From assembly GCA_020054055.1 (NCBI GenBank), contig JAGVLZ010000112.1, positions 1 to 9,877 of the forward strand: DNA of 9,877 nucleotides, in the 5' to 3' direction. Position 1 is the stretch's first letter. Every line of letters begins with the position of its first letter. Positions 1-6,198 of the stretch are shown here, in pieces. The notes under the pieces were generated by a model. It was not told the origin of the DNA. It did no database searches and saw nothing but the letters and a program-made list of their open reading frames with translations. This DNA is from Phycisphaerales bacterium. GTDB lineage: Bacteria; Planctomycetota; Phycisphaerae; Phycisphaerales; UBA1924. The translations under genes and the position numbers were made by a program.

Positions 1-444
1 ACGGCGCGGGCCAAGGCACCGCCCAACGTGAATGTCTCGTGCGAGCCGGGGATCGGCACGGCGGTGATCGATCAGAATCAGATCGCGCTCGCGATCGCGG
101 AACTGATTGTGAACGGTGTGCAGGCGAACCCCCGGCGCGGGGTCGATGTTCGCGCGGGGGTGGACGGGTTCGACGGGCGGCTGGTCATCACGGTGACGGA
201 CGACGGCGCGGGGATGTCGCCCACGGCGCTCGAGCACGCGTTCGATCCATTTTTCTCGGAACTTGCGGCGGGGCGCCGGCCGGGGCTGGGGCTGACCCGC
301 GCGCGGCGGTATGTGGACCTGCACGGCGGCGAGGTGACGCTCGAGAGCACGCCCGGAAAAGGGACGACCGCGCGGATCATCCTTCCTGAATGGCGCGACA
401 GCCAAAGTCGCCGCCCAATTCCGATTGCGAATCAAGCGGCGTGA
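1..444 (+). CDS. Sensor histidine kinase, C-terminal ATPase domain (5' truncated)
   Basis: The reading frame is open from the first base of the window, so only the C-terminal ~147 residues are present. They form an HATPase_c domain, which binds ATP and phosphorylates the conserved histidine of a two-component kinase. Visible motifs in order are an N-box (ELIVNGVQAN), a G1 box (DDGAGM), an F box (FDPFFSEL) and a G2 box (GRRPGLGLTRA), then the usual end GGEVTLESTPGKGTTARIILP. The dimerisation and sensor domains lie outside the window. A response regulator gene starts 51 bp downstream on the same strand, which suggests a cognate pair in one operon. The last ~18 residues are a short basic tail past the domain. 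The kinase identity is firm; its signal cannot be known from here. Confidence 0.93.
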   Translation, partial: TARAKAPPNVNVSCEPGIGTAVIDQNQIALAIAELIVNGVQANPRRGVDVRAGVDGFDGRLVITVTDDGAGMSPTALEHAFDPFFSELAAGRRPGLGLTRARRYVDLHGGEVTLESTPGKGTTARIILPEWRDSQSRRPIPIANQAA

Positions 445-495
445 ATCGGGCGCGGGCAACGGCCGATCTGTTGCACTCACCGGAGAGATGCCACG

Positions 496-1662
496 ATGGC
501 CAAGAGACTTCCCAATGACGACTCGTCACCCGCCGGACGCATCTCGCGGCGTTCGGACGAACCCTCCCCGTTGAAGGGGGCCGTTCCCGAGCAGGCGACG
601 GCGTACCGGGTATTGGCGATCGATCAGGACGCCGTCATCCGCGGCGACATGCGGCTGGCGCTGGAGGCGCTGGGATTGTCGTGCGACGCGGTGGGAACGC
701 TGGCGGAAAGCCGTGCGGCCCTGGGCGCGAGGCGGTACGACCTCATCGTGGTGGACGAGCGGCAGCAGGACGGGAGCGGGCTGGAGTTGGTCCGAGAACT
801 CTCGGCGGTCGACGGGTCGGCCCGGTGCATCGTGACCTCCGAGCGCGACGGCTTCGAGGGGGTTATCGAAGCGATGCGCTGCGGGGCGATCGACTTTGTG
901 ACCAAGCCATTCCGCGCGGCGGAGATCGCGGGGCGGGTTCTCGCGGCGACCGAGATGGTGCGCAAACTCCGCGCCAGCGAGCGTCGCGTGCAGCGTCTGA
1001 AGCGGATCTGCAAGCGTCTGGATACGGCGCGAAAGGACATGAGCCGGCAGGTCGATGACCTGTGCAGCGACCTTGTCCTCGCATACCAGGAACTGGCGGA
1101 CCAGATGACCCATTCCGCGCTCGCCAATGAGTTTTCTTCGCTGATCCGTCAGGACCTGGATGTGGAGGACCTGCTGCGCACGACGCTGGAGTTCACGCTG
1201 ACGAAGACCGGGCCGACGAACGCGGCGGTGTTCCTGCCGACGGGGAGCCGCGACTTCAATCTTGGCGCGTATGTGAACTACGACGTGCCGCGGGACACGG
1301 CGGATGTGCTGCTGGATCATCTGGCGGACGTGATCGCGCCGCGCTTCGAGAACGAATCAGAACTCGTCCGCATCGACACCGCGGAAGAACTGGCGGAGCG
1401 CCTGGGCGATGAGGCGGGGTGGCTGAGCGACTACGGCGTGCTGGTCTTCTCGTGCCAGCACGAGGGGGATTGCCTCGCGGTCGTCGCGCTCTTCCGCGAT
1501 CGGAGTAATCCGTTCCACGATGAACTGCTGCCGCAGATCGCGGTGATCCGGGATATTTTCGGGGAGCAGTTGGGGCGGATCGTGCGGATCCATCATCGCC
1601 ACCGGCCGGATGAGCGCTGGCCGGGGTTTGATGTGGAGGATGACCGGGGGCTGGCGGCGTGA
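496..1662 (+). CDS. Response regulator: receiver domain plus coiled coil and GAF-like output
   Basis: This 388-residue protein has an N-terminal receiver domain at about residues 36-152. The acidic pair is D43/D45, the phosphoacceptor is D87 (IVVDERQ), the switch residue is T114 and the conserved lysine is K137 (VTKPF). A charged, probably coiled-coil helix covers about 152-205. The remainder (about 206-370) looks like a GAF-type sensory or regulatory domain. No DNA-binding helix-turn-helix, GGDEF or kinase signature is visible, so output is probably by protein contact or ligand binding. The ATG at 496 is chosen because GGAGAG at 482-487 is well placed as a ribosome binding site. The first ~35 residues are a low-complexity tail containing PSPLKG. 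The kinase fragment upstream is the probable partner. The GAF assignment is from fold-like pattern only and is less sure than the receiver. Confidence 0.9.
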   Translation: MAKRLPNDDSSPAGRISRRSDEPSPLKGAVPEQATAYRVLAIDQDAVIRGDMRLALEALGLSCDAVGTLAESRAALGARRYDLIVVDERQQDGSGLELVRELSAVDGSARCIVTSERDGFEGVIEAMRCGAIDFVTKPFRAAEIAGRVLAATEMVRKLRASERRVQRLKRICKRLDTARKDMSRQVDDLCSDLVLAYQELADQMTHSALANEFSSLIRQDLDVEDLLRTTLEFTLTKTGPTNAAVFLPTGSRDFNLGAYVNYDVPRDTADVLLDHLADVIAPRFENESELVRIDTAEELAERLGDEAGWLSDYGVLVFSCQHEGDCLAVVALFRDRSNPFHDELLPQIAVIRDIFGEQLGRIVRIHHRHRPDERWPGFDVEDDRGLAA

Positions 1663-1665
1663 AGG

Positions 1666-1700
1666 GGAGTCCTGAGTGCGGAGTACGGAGTCCTGACGAT
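1666..1700 (+). repeat. Degenerate heptamer tandem repeat
   Basis: Starting 4 bp after the response regulator stop codon, five 7-bp blocks run in register: GGAGTCC, TGAGTGC, GGAGTAC, GGAGTCC and the decayed TGACGAT. The first four fit NGAGTNC. The 10-mer GGAGTCCTGA recurs exactly at 1666-1675 and 1687-1696. It is noncoding here. Short heptamer arrays of this kind are known from other bacteria, but I cannot tie this one to a named family. Confidence 0.6.
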
Positions 1701-1752
1701 GGCGTCTGACGGCATCGAGCGACCGGCCGTTCAAGGTGACTTCTGATCGTGA

Positions 1753-1780
1753 CATCAACCGTGAAGAAGGACGGTTGATG
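1753..1780. terminator. Perfect 10-bp hairpin between convergent genes, possible terminator
   Basis: CATCAACCGT (1753-1762) and ACGGTTGATG (1771-1780) are exact reverse complements around an 8-nt loop, GAAGAAGG. The hairpin lies between the response regulator (ends 1662, +) and the DUF2283 gene (ends 1814, -), so it could end transcription from both sides. No T-run follows on either strand, so it is not a canonical intrinsic terminator. Position and perfect pairing support the call only moderately. Confidence 0.45.
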
Positions 1781-1813
1781 GCAATGGGGTGAAGAGAACC
1801 GCGCCGCCGAGCC

Positions 1814-2011
1814 TCACGCGGCGATCTGTTCGTAGGAAAACTCGGGGATGCCGGTGCGCTGCGAGGCGTGCTCGACGGTCATCGAGCAGAGGTTTCCCTG
1901 CGCATCGAGGTCCAGGACCGTGTTTTCGTCGAGGTCACGCGTCTCGGCAACCGGCGCATCGCGGAACTCGATCAGGAGCGTGTCGGTGTCGGCAAAATAC
2001 TTGAGTTTCAT
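1814..2011 (-). CDS. DUF2283 family protein, antitoxin-like partner
   Basis: This 65-residue protein starts MKLKYFADTDTLLIEF, the hallmark N-terminus of the DUF2283 family, followed by the usual acidic stretch ETRDLDENTVLDLDAQGN and a C-terminal helix (VEHASQRTGI). No catalytic residues are evident. Its ATG overlaps the stop codon of the upstream gene by 4 nt (ATGA), so the two are almost certainly translationally coupled. DUF2283 proteins are small and acidic and often sit beside small basic proteins, which is why an antitoxin-like role is inferred. That role is not shown by the sequence. Family membership is well supported; function is not. Confidence 0.85.
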   Translation of the reverse strand: MKLKYFADTDTLLIEFRDAPVAETRDLDENTVLDLDAQGNLCSMTVEHASQRTGIPEFSYEQIAA

Positions 2012-2244
2012 GGCTTGAATCCGCGGTCAAAGAATGCGTTGTGAACCGTCTCGCCGTCCTGCAGCAGGATCACTCGCAACCAACGCTTTTCCGCCTCCTC
2101 GATTCGAGTCCACCGGCGGATGCGCCCATCGGCCTGCACCTGCTGACGGAACGGATGCTCGATGGCCTGCTGGATCCATTCATCCTTGATGATAGCCCGG
2201 TCGGGACGTGTGCGAACGGCGAGGAAATACCGCGAGTGCTTCAC
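2008..2244 (-). CDS. Small DUF4258-like protein, putative toxin of a TA-like pair
   Basis: This 78-residue protein has a pattern seen in DUF4258-type small proteins: a helix with DEWIQQAIEHP, then GRIRRWTRIEE, a strand WLRVILLQDGETVHNAFFDR and a short basic tail. Such proteins resemble the RelE/ParE type of fold and are often partners of DUF2283 proteins. The start is GTG at 2242-2244 (reverse strand), with a weak purine-rich site (AGGTAGAG) 8 nt upstream. No in-frame ATG other than this position gives the full N-terminal strand (KHSRYFLAV). The gene precedes and overlaps the DUF2283 gene by 4 nt, a toxin-first order if the TA reading is right. The family assignment is from pattern memory, so moderate confidence. 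Confidence 0.72.
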   Translation of the reverse strand: MKHSRYFLAVRTRPDRAIIKDEWIQQAIEHPFRQQVQADGRIRRWTRIEEAEKRWLRVILLQDGETVHNAFFDRGFKP

Positions 2245-2299
2245 AGGTCGTACTCTACCTGACGGGGGCCGTTCAGCCCGCTATACGAAAGGAGTTTCA

Positions 2300-2461
2300 A
2301 TGACGATTGAGGAGTTTCTGAAGACGGCTGTCGCAGTGAACGCCGTCAACGCCCTGAAGAGTATCGACAATCTCAAAGAAGTCTCCAAGAGTCTTGAGCG
2401 CATCGCCAATTCGATTGCTGCAATTGAAAAGCACCTGTCAAAGTTGGCGGAGCGAAGGTAG
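2300..2461 (+). CDS. Small coiled-coil protein of 53 residues
   Basis: I do not recognise a family. The ATG at 2300 has a strong ribosome binding site, AAAGGAG at 2288-2294, with 5 nt between GGAG and the start. This argues against the longer open frame that extends upstream antisense to the neighbouring gene. From residue 25 on, hydrophobic residues keep a strict 3-4 spacing (L25, V28, L32, I35, I39, I42, L46, L49), with K, E, S and N elsewhere: four heptads of a canonical two-stranded coiled coil. The N-terminal part (MTIEEFLKTAVAVNAVNAL) is an amphipathic or mildly hydrophobic helix. There is no cysteine, signal peptide or catalytic motif. A candidate promoter, CTGACG (2259-2264) and TATACG (2282-2287) with a 17-bp spacer, lies in the gap, though a start site from it would cut into the ribosome binding site. 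It is divergent from the DUF4258-like gene. Confidence 0.72.
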   Translation: MTIEEFLKTAVAVNAVNALKSIDNLKEVSKSLERIANSIAAIEKHLSKLAERR

Positions 2462-2741
2462 CCAGGTCAGCCGTCGGTGCTGATCGTCACTCCCCGGTCG
2501 CCTGTGTCTATCTCAGCCACACGGCATACGGCGGAGCCAATCGCCCGACAGCCAAGACACTGCGCAGGTTGTTCTTCATCCTGTCTGGATGAGAACGAGT
2601 GGAACTTCGCACCGCGCAGATTGTCGATGCGCCTTGCCTGAAAACGAGCGGAGTGCTCGGGTCGGAGTGGTCTGCGAAGTCCCACAAGTCAAGCGCCGGG
2701 TGCTTGTGCCCTTCGGTCTGTAAACAAGGGCCCTTCGATAA
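2462..2741. other. Intergenic region with one bulged hairpin and a 10-bp palindrome
   Basis: I see no convincing gene here; the open frames that cross it have no family pattern or ribosome binding site. A hairpin with a 10-bp stem lies at 2571-2596: GTTCT and CATCC pair with GGATG and AGAAC, with a single bulged T at 2576 and a TGTCT loop. It sits 110 bp past the small coiled-coil gene. A perfect palindrome AAGGGCCCTT lies at 2726-2735, just beyond the stop of the epimerase gene that arrives from the other side. Neither has a T-run. Base composition is less GC-rich than the flanking housekeeping genes. Confidence 0.5.
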
Positions 2742-3539
2742 TCATGTGTACCGCAGGTCCAGCGCGAAGCGTTTCATGAAGTCGTGCGGCAGGCCGATGC
2801 TGCCAACGGTCACTTTGCCGGTGTAGTCGCGTGATTGGGGTTCGAGGAAGCCTTGCTTCATTCCAGCGAGGGTGACCGTGACATCGGCGCGGACGGTGTG
2901 GTCTCCGAGAGGCAGGCCGGTGTCGCAATCGAGGCCGGAGGGGATATCGACGGCGAGGGTGGTGGCGCCGCGGGCGCGGAGAGCATTCATCCAGCGGATG
3001 GCCTGGTCCATCGGCGGCTTGACGGGGCGGTCGAGGCCGGTGCCGAAGAGTGCGTCGATGAGGAGGACATCCTTGGGCACGCGGTCGGATGAATGATCGC
3101 GTCCATCGCGGTGGAGGATCTCGAGGGCGGCCTGCGGCGCCATCGAGAGGATTGGGTCGAGGATGCGGAGCCCCATCTGCTCGACGATGTGAAGGTTAAT
3201 CGCGGCGTCGCCCTTGTACTGGCCGGGGACGGAGGCGAGGGCGATGAGCGGATCGATGCCGTGAATGGCCAGGTGGCGTGCGAGGGCGAGGCCGTCGCCG
3301 CCGTTGTTGCCCGGGCCGCAGACGATGCCGATGCGGGTGAGATGTTTTTCGCGGATGAGTTCGAGGGCGGCGCGGGCGAGCGCGAAGGCGGCGTGCTCCA
3401 TGAGGAGGATGGAGGGGATGCCAAGGTCGTCGGTGGCGGCCTTGTCGAGGGCGCGCACTGAGTCGCGGGAGAAGATGAGTGTGTCGCGGGGGGTATGCTG
3501 CACGGCGTGCATCGTATCGCTCTGGTGATGGTGAGCCAT
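2742..3539 (-). CDS. nnrE: NAD(P)H-hydrate epimerase (YjeF N-terminal domain, stand-alone)
   Basis: This enzyme interconverts the R and S epimers of hydrated NAD(P)H so that a dehydratase can restore NAD(P)H; it is a cytosolic metabolite-repair step. Signatures in the 265-residue reading are GPGNNGGDG (75-83), IDALFGTGL (161-169) and VDIPSGLD (197-204), with MEHAA near 47-51, all typical of the YjeF_N family. In many bacteria this domain is fused to the ADP/ATP-dependent dehydratase; here the protein ends after the epimerase domain, so the dehydratase must be encoded elsewhere. The ATG at 3539 is taken as start; a second ATG at 3512 (256 residues) is equally possible, as neither has a clear ribosome binding site. 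An open extension further upstream is proline-rich shadow of the opposite gene. The first ATG lies 2 bp from the divergent glycosyltransferase start. Confidence 0.93.
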   Translation of the reverse strand: MAHHHQSDTMHAVQHTPRDTLIFSRDSVRALDKAATDDLGIPSILLMEHAAFALARAALELIREKHLTRIGIVCGPGNNGGDGLALARHLAIHGIDPLIALASVPGQYKGDAAINLHIVEQMGLRILDPILSMAPQAALEILHRDGRDHSSDRVPKDVLLIDALFGTGLDRPVKPPMDQAIRWMNALRARGATTLAVDIPSGLDCDTGLPLGDHTVRADVTVTLAGMKQGFLEPQSRDYTGKVTVGSIGLPHDFMKRFALDLRYT

Positions 3540-3541
3540 GT

Positions 3542-4846
3542 ATGCCGTTGATCGCCGCGATCCCGTTCCTCGTGCTGATTGCGCTGGCGTGCGGCGGGGC
3601 TGCGTATTACGGCGTGGTGCTGTGGCGGGTGGTGAAGACGGCGCGGACGCTGCCGACGACGCGGGATGGGCTTTCGATGGCTGCGCCTGAGGGGGGGTGG
3701 CCGCTGGTGTGCGTGGTGGTGCCGGCGCACAATGAGGAAAAGGTGATCGGGGAGTTGGCGCGGTCGCTTCTCGCGCAGGATTATCCGAATCTGCGCGTGG
3801 TGTTCTCGCTGGATCGGTGTACGGATGGGACGGAGGGGGCCTTGCGGGGGGTGTGCATCGGCGCGAAAACGCCCCCTCCGGCGTCGAAGACTCCGCCACC
3901 TCCCCCGCTAGGAGCGGGGGAGGAGGCTGAGGGCGCACGCTTCGAGATCGTGCGCGTGACGAGTTGCCCGGAAGGTTGGGCGGGGAAGACTCATGCGGCA
4001 TGGCGCGGCGTGCGTGATTCGGTCGGCGCGAAGGATGCGGAGTTGTTGCTCTTTGCGGATGCGGACACGGTGTTCGATCCGGGGCTGGTGCGGGCGTCGG
4101 TGGCGCTTTTGCATGCGCGGAAGTTGGATCTATTGAGTCTGCTGAGTCGGCTGACGAGCGAGGAGTGGTTCGAGAGGTGGGTGCAGCCCGCGGCGGGGTT
4201 CGAGTTGGTGCGGCAGTACCCGCTGGACATGGTGAATCGGGAGGTGCGGCCGCGGGCGTTTGCGAATGGGCAGTTCATGCTGTTCCGGCGCGGGCTCTAC
4301 GACGCGATCGGCGGTCACGAGCGCGTGAAGGAGCATCTGCTGGAGGACATCGCGATTGCGCGGCACCTGGATATCGTGCGGACGACGATGCCGAGCCGGT
4401 GGGGGGTGTTGATGACGGATGGGATGCTGCGGTGCCGGATGTATCGGGATTGGGAATCGTTCCGGCGGGGGTGGAAGCGGATTTACACGGAGGCATCGCT
4501 GCGTCGGCCGAGGCAGTTGCGCGAGTGGGCGTGGCGGAAGCGGATGAGCGGGGTGGTGATGCCGGTGGCGGGGGTGTTGTGCGCGGTGGCGGGGCCGGTG
4601 GTGATGATGTGGGATCGGCCGTTGGGGTGGACGATGGTGGGGACGGGGTTGGTGTCGGTGGCGGTGTTTGTCGCGGCGATGGGGCGGATCTATGCGGATC
4701 AGGGGCTGGGCGCGGCGTGGGCGCTGGTGTATCCGTTTGGCGCGTGGCGAGTCGCGGGGTTGTTGGATGAGGCGGCGCGGGACCTGGAGCAGGGTGTGAA
4801 GACGGTGTGGGGCGGCAGGGAATATGCGAGGGAGGTCAAGGCCTGA
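3542..4846 (+). CDS. Membrane-linked family 2 glycosyltransferase
   Basis: This 434-residue protein is a GT2 (GT-A fold) glycosyltransferase. It opens with a transmembrane helix (about 3-27), then the nucleotide-sugar domain: VCVVVPAHNEE (57-67), SLDRCTDGTE (89-98), GWAGKTHAAW (145-154), the metal-binding DAD motif at 173-175 (LLLFADADT), NGQFMLFRR (242-250) and the likely catalytic acid region LLED (266-269), followed by RRGWKR. Two or three C-terminal hydrophobic segments (about 338-358, 363-383, 388-405) anchor it. The topology resembles HpnB (hopanoid-associated) and CrtQ-like transferases, but the acceptor is unknown. Residues about 106-133 are a proline-rich insertion not expected in the family (PPPASKTPPPPP), created by a palindromic repeat. 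The ATG at 3542 is chosen because it begins the hydrophobic helix; the longer frame adds an unlikely basic stretch. The stop overlaps the next gene's ATG by 1 nt. Confidence 0.88.
   Translation: MPLIAAIPFLVLIALACGGAAYYGVVLWRVVKTARTLPTTRDGLSMAAPEGGWPLVCVVVPAHNEEKVIGELARSLLAQDYPNLRVVFSLDRCTDGTEGALRGVCIGAKTPPPASKTPPPPPLGAGEEAEGARFEIVRVTSCPEGWAGKTHAAWRGVRDSVGAKDAELLLFADADTVFDPGLVRASVALLHARKLDLLSLLSRLTSEEWFERWVQPAAGFELVRQYPLDMVNREVRPRAFANGQFMLFRRGLYDAIGGHERVKEHLLEDIAIARHLDIVRTTMPSRWGVLMTDGMLRCRMYRDWESFRRGWKRIYTEASLRRPRQLREWAWRKRMSGVVMPVAGVLCAVAGPVVMMWDRPLGWTMVGTGLVSVAVFVAAMGRIYADQGLGAAWALVYPFGAWRVAGLLDEAARDLEQGVKTVWGGREYAREVKA
3891..3931. repeat. In-frame palindromic repeat inside the glycosyltransferase gene
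   Basis: CCTCCCCCGCT (3899-3909) and AGCGGGGGAGG (3913-3923) are exact reverse complements around a 3-nt loop, AGG. After one A-A mismatch the pairing resumes (GCC 3895-3897 with GGC 3925-3927) and, after another mismatch, again (CTC 3891-3893 with GAG 3929-3931). The result is a 17-pair imperfect hairpin. It falls between the second and third core strands of the GT2 domain and is read as proline- and glutamate-rich residues. It looks like an inserted REP/MITE-type element tolerated in a surface loop; the insertion boundaries may be about 3857-3940. Confidence 0.75.
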
Positions 4847-5622
4847 TGGGCGGACGCAAGCACAACGAGCGGTTCCGGGGACGCGATGAGTTGACGGTCT
4901 ATGGGCGCCGATCGGTGATTGAAGCGCTGATGGAGGAATCGGTCGAGGTGATCGCGGTGGCGGCCAGCAGGCAGATTCCGAAGGGGTTCAAGGAGGAGTT
5001 GTTCGAGGCGTGCGCGGCGCGTGGGGTTGAGCCGCAGGGGAAGTCGATCGCGGAGATCAACGAGTTGTCGGGCGATGCGCGGCAGGATCAGGGGGTGGCG
5101 GCGCGGATTCGCCTGGGCAATGTGACGGATATCGACGAGTTCGTCGGGCATGTGCGGACGCTGCCGGCGCGGGCACCGATGCGGTTGATGGCGCTCGACG
5201 GCGTGACGAACCCGCAGAATGTGGGGATGATCGTGCGTTCGGCGGTGGCGTCAGGGATGGACGCGATGCTGTGGCCGACGCAGGGCTCGCCGTGGGTCAG
5301 CGGGCTGATCATCAAGGCGAGCGCGGCGAGTGTGTACCGGTGCCAGATCGTGCGCACGCCGACGCTTGCGGATGGGCTGACGGCGCTGCACGCGGCGGGG
5401 CTGCGCCTTTGCGGGCTGGCGATGGAGGGGGGGAAGGACCTCTTCATGATGAAGCCGCCGGCGCGCGCAGTGTTCGTGGTGGGGCACGAGACGGACGGCA
5501 TCTCGAACGAGGTGAATGCGCTGCTGGATGAGCGGGTTTCGATTCCCATGCAAGGCGGGATCGAGTCGCTGAATGCGGCAGTGGCGGCGAGCGTGATGTG
5601 TTTTTGGGGGACGAGGACTTAG
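4846..5622 (+). CDS. TrmH/SpoU-family rRNA 2'-O-ribose methyltransferase (RlmB-like)
   Basis: This SPOUT-class enzyme uses S-adenosylmethionine to methylate a ribose 2'-OH in rRNA or tRNA. All three SpoU motifs are present in the 258 residues. Motif 1 is DGVTNPQNVGMIVRSA (118-133, with N122 and catalytic R131). Motif 2 is VGHETDGIS (212-220, E215). Motif 3 is SIPMQGGIESLNAAVAA (232-248, with S241 and N243), which forms the trefoil-knot cofactor site. The N-terminus (VYGRRSVIEAL, 18-28) is the L30e-like substrate-binding domain that places it near RlmB (23S G2251). The exact target is not provable here. The ATG at 4846 overlaps the glycosyltransferase TGA and has GGAGG at 4831-4835, so the two genes are translationally linked. 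A 13-residue longer frame upstream lacks support. Confidence 0.92.
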   Translation: MGGRKHNERFRGRDELTVYGRRSVIEALMEESVEVIAVAASRQIPKGFKEELFEACAARGVEPQGKSIAEINELSGDARQDQGVAARIRLGNVTDIDEFVGHVRTLPARAPMRLMALDGVTNPQNVGMIVRSAVASGMDAMLWPTQGSPWVSGLIIKASAASVYRCQIVRTPTLADGLTALHAAGLRLCGLAMEGGKDLFMMKPPARAVFVVGHETDGISNEVNALLDERVSIPMQGGIESLNAAVAASVMCFWGTRT

Positions 5623-5660
5623 CGGAGCCCCGAGCGCCAGCGACGGGTGTATCATTCGGC

Positions 5661-5900
5661 ATGGCCAAGAAGAAACGGAAACCGGCGAGGCTGCACCTGC
5701 CCGTCGTCATCGAGCAGGACGAGAACGGCGCGTTCATCGTGTCGATCCCCACCCTGCAAGGATGCCACAGTTACGGCTACACAGTCGATGAGGCGATGAA
5801 GAACATCGCGGAGGCGGCGGCGCTGTGCCTTGAAGGGAACAAGGGCAAGACAAACGGGCGATCGTTCGTGGGCGTGCGCGACCTTGAGGTCGTGGCGTGA
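5661..5900 (+). CDS. hicB: HicB-family antitoxin (short form)
   Basis: HicB neutralises the HicA mRNA interferase. The 79-residue protein shows the partial RNase H-like HicB fold: LHLPVVIEQDENGAFIVSIP (12-31), LQGCHSYGYTVDEAMKNI (33-50) and a following helix AEAAALCLEG. A separate C-terminal DNA-binding domain, common in longer HicB proteins, is absent, so autoregulation may need another partner or may not occur. A very basic start (MAKKKRKPAR) precedes the fold. The ATG at 5661 is chosen because the fold begins just after it and a possible -10 (TATCAT, 5650-5655) lies 5 nt upstream; there is no clear ribosome binding site. The gene overlaps hicA by 4 nt. It lies 38 bp after the methyltransferase gene. 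Confidence 0.9.
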   Translation: MAKKKRKPARLHLPVVIEQDENGAFIVSIPTLQGCHSYGYTVDEAMKNIAEAAALCLEGNKGKTNGRSFVGVRDLEVVA

Positions 5901-6124
5901 GCCGGATGCCCGTCCTGACGGCGCGAGAGTTGATCGCCGCGCTAAAGCGACTGGGGTTCGATCACACCCGGACCAATGGCTCGCACTGGAGATTCGAGCA
6001 CCCCGACGGGCGAAAGACCACGGTTCCCGTCCACAAGGGGCGCGACCTGCCGCGGGGGCTCGTGCACAAGATCGTGACCGAGGATTTGCGGCTTTCTGTG
6101 GAACAGTTTCTCGAATCGCTTTGA
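5897..6124 (+). CDS. hicA: HicA-family toxin, mRNA interferase
   Basis: HicA is a small double-stranded-RNA-binding-fold ribonuclease that degrades mRNA when free of HicB. The protein has the family order ARELIAALKRLGFDHTRTNG, then the catalytic histidine H30 in GSHWRF, TTVPVHKGRDLPRGLVHKIV and the closing helix SVEQFLESL. Length (75 residues) is normal for the family and the key histidine is kept, so the toxin appears intact. The GTG at 5897 overlaps the hicB stop codon (GTGA) and would ensure coupling; an in-frame ATG at 5906 gives 72 residues and is also plausible. Gene order is antitoxin first, the reverse of the classic hicA-hicB order but known in other genomes. A palindromic repeat cluster begins 75 bp downstream. 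Confidence 0.92.
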   Translation: MSRMPVLTARELIAALKRLGFDHTRTNGSHWRFEHPDGRKTTVPVHKGRDLPRGLVHKIVTEDLRLSVEQFLESL

Positions 6125-6198
6125 GGCTTGAGCGCAACCGCGAGGGGCACCAAGCGCCGAGCGCCGAAGCACCGACATGGGCTGGGGCGCACCCGAAT

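Noticed and set aside
526..1320. 264-residue minus-strand open frame
   Set aside because: Antisense to the response regulator receiver and coiled-coil regions; R/Q-rich shadow.
2467..2685. 72-residue minus-strand open frame in the gap
   Set aside because: No ribosome binding site, no family pattern and no recognisable secondary-structure periodicity; region left as intergenic.
2708..2735. Terminator for the epimerase gene
   Set aside because: The AAGGGCCCTT palindrome has no loop of its own, the alternative stem GCCCTT/AAGGGC is only 6 bp with a 12-nt loop, and no T-run follows.
3540..4001. Long N-terminal extension of the epimerase frame on the minus strand
   Set aside because: It is antisense to conserved glycosyltransferase motifs and is a proline/serine/arginine-rich shadow with no family pattern; the epimerase domain starts after 3539.
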